From Cryptomeria japonica (taxonomy: Eukaryota; Streptophyta; Pinopsida; Cupressales; Cupressaceae), in contig NC_081407.1 in assembly GCF_030272615.1 (NCBI RefSeq), positions 147,187,744-147,251,743 of the forward strand: a DNA stretch of 64,000 nucleotides, written 5' to 3'. This document shows positions 59,682 to 64,000 of this stretch, in pieces. Under the pieces are notes generated by a model. That model saw nothing but the letters and a program-made list of their open reading frames with translations. It did not search any database and was not told where the DNA came from. Position 1 is the stretch's first letter; each line of letters opens with the position of its first letter. Both the position numbers and the translations under genes were made by a program.

Positions 59682-60403
59682 CAAAGAAAGAATCAGTATC
59701 ATAAATTCTTGTTATGCGTCCATGTAAAAAATTAGGTTCCTTTTCATTAATTTGCAGTGTTTTCTTTTTGGTGGGCTCCACTTTTGTGAACCCGTGCTCA
59801 CTGTAATATCCCTTGGCTAATCTGACCCTGTTTCGCTTATTGAACCCCCCAAGGAATATTGTCAAACACTTGGCATACAATGTTTGAAGCCGTTGTAGTG
59901 AATTCTTATTTGTCTTCTTTGGGTTTGTAGGCTGCAAATGAAGTTATGGAAAGCTTCTAACAATGCAAAGTTGTTATAGAAATGATATGCTAGCTGTTTT
60001 AGAGCTTACACACACATGAAATGACTGAAATTAATTAGTACAGCTAGTAGACATTAAGACAAACACTTGTCATGCATCCCAATGTATACCTACAGCCATT
60101 AGGCATTTAACCAAACAATTGGCATGAAAGCTAAGTGGCTGATCAATGTTGAATGTTACCATGAATGTGGAATATGCAAATTATATCTCCATTAAACATA
60201 TGCAACCTCCAAGTATTTCATGATATAATCATAATAGAAAATGATGCAATGAAGTAATGATTTTCTAATACAATGACCATAGATAGGAAACCTGGAATTT
60301 CAATGGCTGCCTTGATATATTGGTTTGATTCTCCTCATATGCAAATCCCTTGTCAAATATATATAGCTATTCAACCTTTCTAAATCCCCTTCTATAGAAC
60401 TCA
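59682..60403. other. Noncoding stretch
   Basis: No gene recognised. The minus frame at 59653-59937 shows no known domain. Confidence 0.4.
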
Positions 60404-60519
60404 AACTACTGTAGCACACTGTTCACGGCACTGTAGCGCACTGTTCATGCGCACTGTTCATGGCACTGTAGCGCACTGTTCATGCACACTGTTCACAACA
60501 CTGTAGCGCACTGTAGTCT
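60404..60519. repeat. Short tandem repeat ACTGTAGCGCACTGTTCA
   Basis: About five imperfect copies of a 20-25 base unit containing CACTGTAGCGCACTGTTCA. It is more GC-rich than its surroundings. Confidence 0.85.
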
Positions 60520-63460
60520 CTTTCAATCTGCAAACAAACTCTGAAATAAACCCTCCAATCAGCTCAATATTGACTTCTGAATGAAGCCAACTCTCACAAG
60601 CATAATCAGATGATATTGCACACCCTCTATATGCTGTTACAATGAAGAAGCCACGCTCTCCAATGCCGACAAGCCTTGAATCCTGCAGAAACCCTTGGTA
60701 TTCTACACTTCAATGCTCCAGAGAAACTTCAATCAAATTACTCCAATCACATAATCAATCCCCCTTCTCTTCTTTTCAAAAGCCTTATATATATTTCCCA
60801 TGAAGGTTTGATTTTCTACAATAAGGCATTAAATCAATTAATGATATTAAATGACATTTAATGATATAATATTTTCACTTTGTCATTTAATATTTCACCT
60901 TGGTAAAAGAGCCACAATTAATTAATTAAATGGCCCCCTTTAATGATACTTGGACCCTTACTTAAGTTATAATATAAAATTATATTATAACTTAATAATA
61001 TAAGCTCAAAACATTAATGTTTATTTAAACTAAATAAACATTAATATCTCCATTAATATTCAACATTTTTGAACGCCGTCTGAACTGGGAGCTGACATGA
61101 TGAAGCTGCATATGACCATACCCCCTTTACTAAAAATAGCAGGGGTCCATCTCTAACATCCCAAGACTTACTAAAAATAGGAAGTAGAGCGAATGATGTC
61201 CGAATGATGCCAAACAAAGACCAAACTGAAGCACTCTGAACACTAGAGATGATACCAATCCTCAAAAGACCCTCTATCCAACACATTAGCCTACGAGGGT
61301 CAGGATAATAGGCTAATCTCACAAAATCCAAGTCTGCTAAAATGGGGACATTACACTCACAAACTTCTTACTCTATGCATCAAATGCATGAGTTTTTGGG
61401 TTCACAAGCAATCTTGCATCACCAAAAATATATTTACTTTTTCATGTTCATGTTTTGTATTTTTAATGTATTTTTGAGTCTCAAGAGTATCTTTTGAAGT
61501 TTTTCAATCACAAAATCTTCATTCATTAGGACTTGACTTCCATCTCAAAAATCAAAGGAGACTAGGTACCTAAATGGAGGGAAAAGCTAGTGTTTTTATT
61601 TTAAATAACTAACGACTCTTCTTGAGAGGAGCATGAGTTAGTTCTTGTTTTTATTCATTTTTCAAGGAAATTTACAATAGTAAGGTGTTGGAAATGGTGC
61701 AACAAGATTAGATGCAATACTTGGAAGCATTTAATGAGGAATTTAAAGCATATACAAAAGAATTTCAAAAGACAATTGAAGGGAAATGCAAGAGCATATT
61801 TGATTGTCTATTTTGGATACCTCATAAAGGTTTAAGATACTATAAAATAAAAACTTTAATTGTGTTAAGAGGTATAGATCACTAGCAACAAGGTTGGAAA
61901 AAGAACTTGTAGGTTCCTCCAGAAAATTGCATAAAGAAGAGCATAGACAATTAGCTTCCTAAGAGGAGAAAGATAGAAGAAGAGAAAGAAGAATTTGTAG
62001 GTGTGTTTGTGGTGTTCAAGCTAGCCATGAAATTTGTAGAATGAAGTTAATATTAGATTTCAAAAGAGGAGTGAAGCCAAGAAGGTGTGAAGGCTTGATG
62101 ATCTAAAGACTACAAACATTGTTAATTTTCTCAGTTATGTTTCTTGCTCAAATTGTCAATATATGTAATTGTTCTTGAGGTATTTTGTTGTAGGAATGTA
62201 CACATGAGAGTTGCAGTAAAAATATGTTTCATATTTTGTTTCCATATAATGGATTGGATAAGACCCCCAAATCTTGATTGGGTCAATTCTTAAAGATCCC
62301 CACTAAAAAAGAAATTGATACATTTATATATTTTATCAAACATCACACATACTTTCTAAAAAATATAAACACAAACCATTGTTTTTATAGAATTCAAAAA
62401 CATCTAATTTGAAAACTAAATTTCTATTTTAAATTTATTTTGGAGAATCATATATATTTTCAAAAGGTGAATAGATAATTACATGAAATCAACAAACCAC
62501 AATTTTAGTTTTATTTGATTACTTAGATTTTGTTTTGTTTTAAGTTTATTTGGTATCATTGATAGAAATAGAATGTTTGATTTACTAATATTTTAATCCA
62601 CTAAAACTATCATCAAAATATTATTTAACTATAAGGTGGGATATTTTTAATTCTCTTGTTGAGTTGTAATTTCAAAAAATAAATTTAAACATGTTTAAAA
62701 ATGTTCAATTTAATAGGTTGAACTTAAACAATTGATGTATTGTACTTGACAATTGGTCATTTATGGTGGGAGTAGTATAGATCCCACATGTAAACAATTA
62801 GTGTATTGACTACAACTCATTGAACACAAAACAAACTTATTATTACTCATTAATAGTTATGGTAAAAATTGGTAGTTGAAATTGAATGTAACAACCAAAT
62901 CGCTTATACCTTGATAGATAGAAATGTTCAATAAACTAAAACATGAGAAAAAGGAGAAAAAGCTAACAAAAGAAATAAAAATCATATCTATTAATTAAAA
63001 AATATGGATGACTAAGTCTTAAATTTATTTATTGACTTTTTTATTCAACAACATTTTTATAATACTTAACCATTCAATATTACTTTTCAAAAAATAAAAC
63101 ACACATTATTTTAAATAAATATATACTTAATATGTATATAAAATAATTATTTTATTAAAATATTGTCCTTTCCTTTAATACTATCTTAAAATTTCTTTTA
63201 TACTTTATTGTAAAAAATACCTGAATATAATTATCTAACAATTCCATACCTTAAAAACTATGTATAAGTCAATATGTTTGAACTTTGTATGAGTCAATTT
63301 GACCAAAAACTCCCCCCTCTTGATATAAAACTAGTGCAGAACAAACAGGAAATAGTATCGACGTAATGAAACATTTCGATGGAGACATGAGGCATTAATG
63401 GTGCTGCGATGTGGGCCAGGGTTATTCATCTTTCCCTTTGAACGCCGACTGAAAATCCCC
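60520..63460. other. AT-rich intergenic DNA upstream of LOR gene 2
   Basis: No gene recognised; 61700-62100 holds a broken Lys/Glu-rich frame without motif. Confidence 0.45.
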
Positions 63461-63468
63461 TATATAAA
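63461..63468 (+). promoter_or_regulatory. TATA box of LOR gene 2
   Basis: TATATAAA, 53 bases before the ATG and preceded by a C run, in the normal position for a plant promoter. Confidence 0.7.
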
Positions 63469-63513
63469 CAATCCTGTAAACAACACAGGGCTATCCCTCA
63501 AGAAGGAGAAATA

Positions 63514-64000
63514 ATGTCCAGTGTTCATCCCCAACAGGGTGCTCATACCACCGGACAAAACGTTGCTCCAAAACTTTTCACTGTTTGGAAGAAAGCCTTG
63601 CTTTTCAGTGGCACAGGTTTCACAGTGTTCGATTCATCTGGTAACCTTAGCCTGAGGATAGAAGACTATACTCCCACCATTAAACATCAACTGCTTCTGA
63701 TGGATGCTTCTGGAAATCCAATTCTCCTATTGCGTCGCAAGGTATTTTTCAATTAAGGGTTAATTGTTTTTTATTCAGAAATATGAACAGGTGAAGTTAC
63801 AAATGAATGAGATTTGAATCTTGATGACAAGAACAACACCCCCACAGCTTAACTATTACACAATACCCATATCAATTTATCATTTCATTTTTCATATTTC
63901 ACTTTGTTAACAGGTCATGAGTCTCCATCATGGATGGGAAGGATTCTTCGTCTACAATGAAGAGAATAGAGATGGATCAGAAAAGTTGCGAGTGTTCACC
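63514..64000 (+). CDS. LURP-one-related (LOR) family protein, 5' part
   Basis: Exon 1 is 63514-63741 (76 codons, donor AAG|GTATTT). Exon 2 starts at 63914 (acceptor TTAACAG) and is open to the window end. Exon 1 has the full N-terminal half of the DUF567/LOR fold: LFTVWKKALLFSGTGFTVFD, SGNLSLRIEDYTP, LLLMDASGNPILLLRRK. Exon 2 begins VMSLHHGWEGFFVYNEE, the segment matching exon 2 of the gene at 9036 at the same phase-0 junction. LOR proteins have a Tubby-like fold; some act in plant defence, so role here is by family only. It is closer to the family consensus than gene 1 and has no lesion. The C-terminal part lies beyond the window. Confidence 0.9.

Noticed and set aside
61053-61331. 92-codon minus frame
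   Set aside because: No recognisable family; single short frame in repeat-rich DNA.

Overview
The window is intergenic DNA from a large, repeat-rich plant nuclear genome. Host genes are intron-containing and sparse, and most of the 64 kb is decayed, nested transposable elements. A seed plant is certain enough. A gymnosperm, probably a conifer, is an inference from the low gene density and the age of the nested repeats; no species marker was seen. No rRNA, tRNA or CRISPR array was found.

Two host genes are supported. Both are LURP-one-related (LOR, DUF567/Tubby-like fold) genes on the + strand. The first (9036-10899, three exons) is complete and divergent. The second (63514 to the window end) is cut by the edge and has a TATA box at 63461. 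They look like tandem paralogs now about 52.6 kb apart, with only mobile DNA recognisable between them.

Layout. 1-1743: minus-strand Ty1/copia fragment (gag zinc knuckle, protease start, PBS, 5' LTR). 3012-3530: GA microsatellites and a 40-bp duplication. 3790-5440: LINE ORF2 remnant split by a solo copia LTR (4049-5187). 5562-6222: probable LTR. 9036-10899: LOR gene 1. 12634-14450: decayed accessory ORF ending at a polypurine tract, followed by its 3' LTR (14451-36013). That LTR is split by a roughly 20-kb DNA transposon (14915-35351) with inverted ends, repeated internal palindromes, two convergent decayed genes, a 360-bp tandem repeat and a fold-back satellite. A Ty3/gypsy chromovirus (24848-33533) is inserted in that satellite, and a copia solo LTR (27029-27841, 5-bp TSD) sits inside the chromovirus gag. 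36505-41040: LTR-like block and a second chromovirus with a chromodomain. 41867-42812: another copia LTR. 44400-53400: minus-strand copia gag split by a complete 7.9-kb gag-only LTR element (44811-52673, perfect TSD GTTTG). 53431-63460: LTR remnants, an old 0.6-kb duplication, a short GC-containing tandem repeat and AT-rich DNA.

The mobile elements are inactive as far as can be read: they carry many in-frame stops, often where a Trp, Gln or Arg codon is expected, plus frameshifts and lost catalytic residues. The most unusual items are the DNA transposon with its DFAEKY/WSDNC/HGKGEHDG protein, the C-run hairpin shared by several copia LTRs with compensating stem changes, the gag-only element, and the four-level nest.
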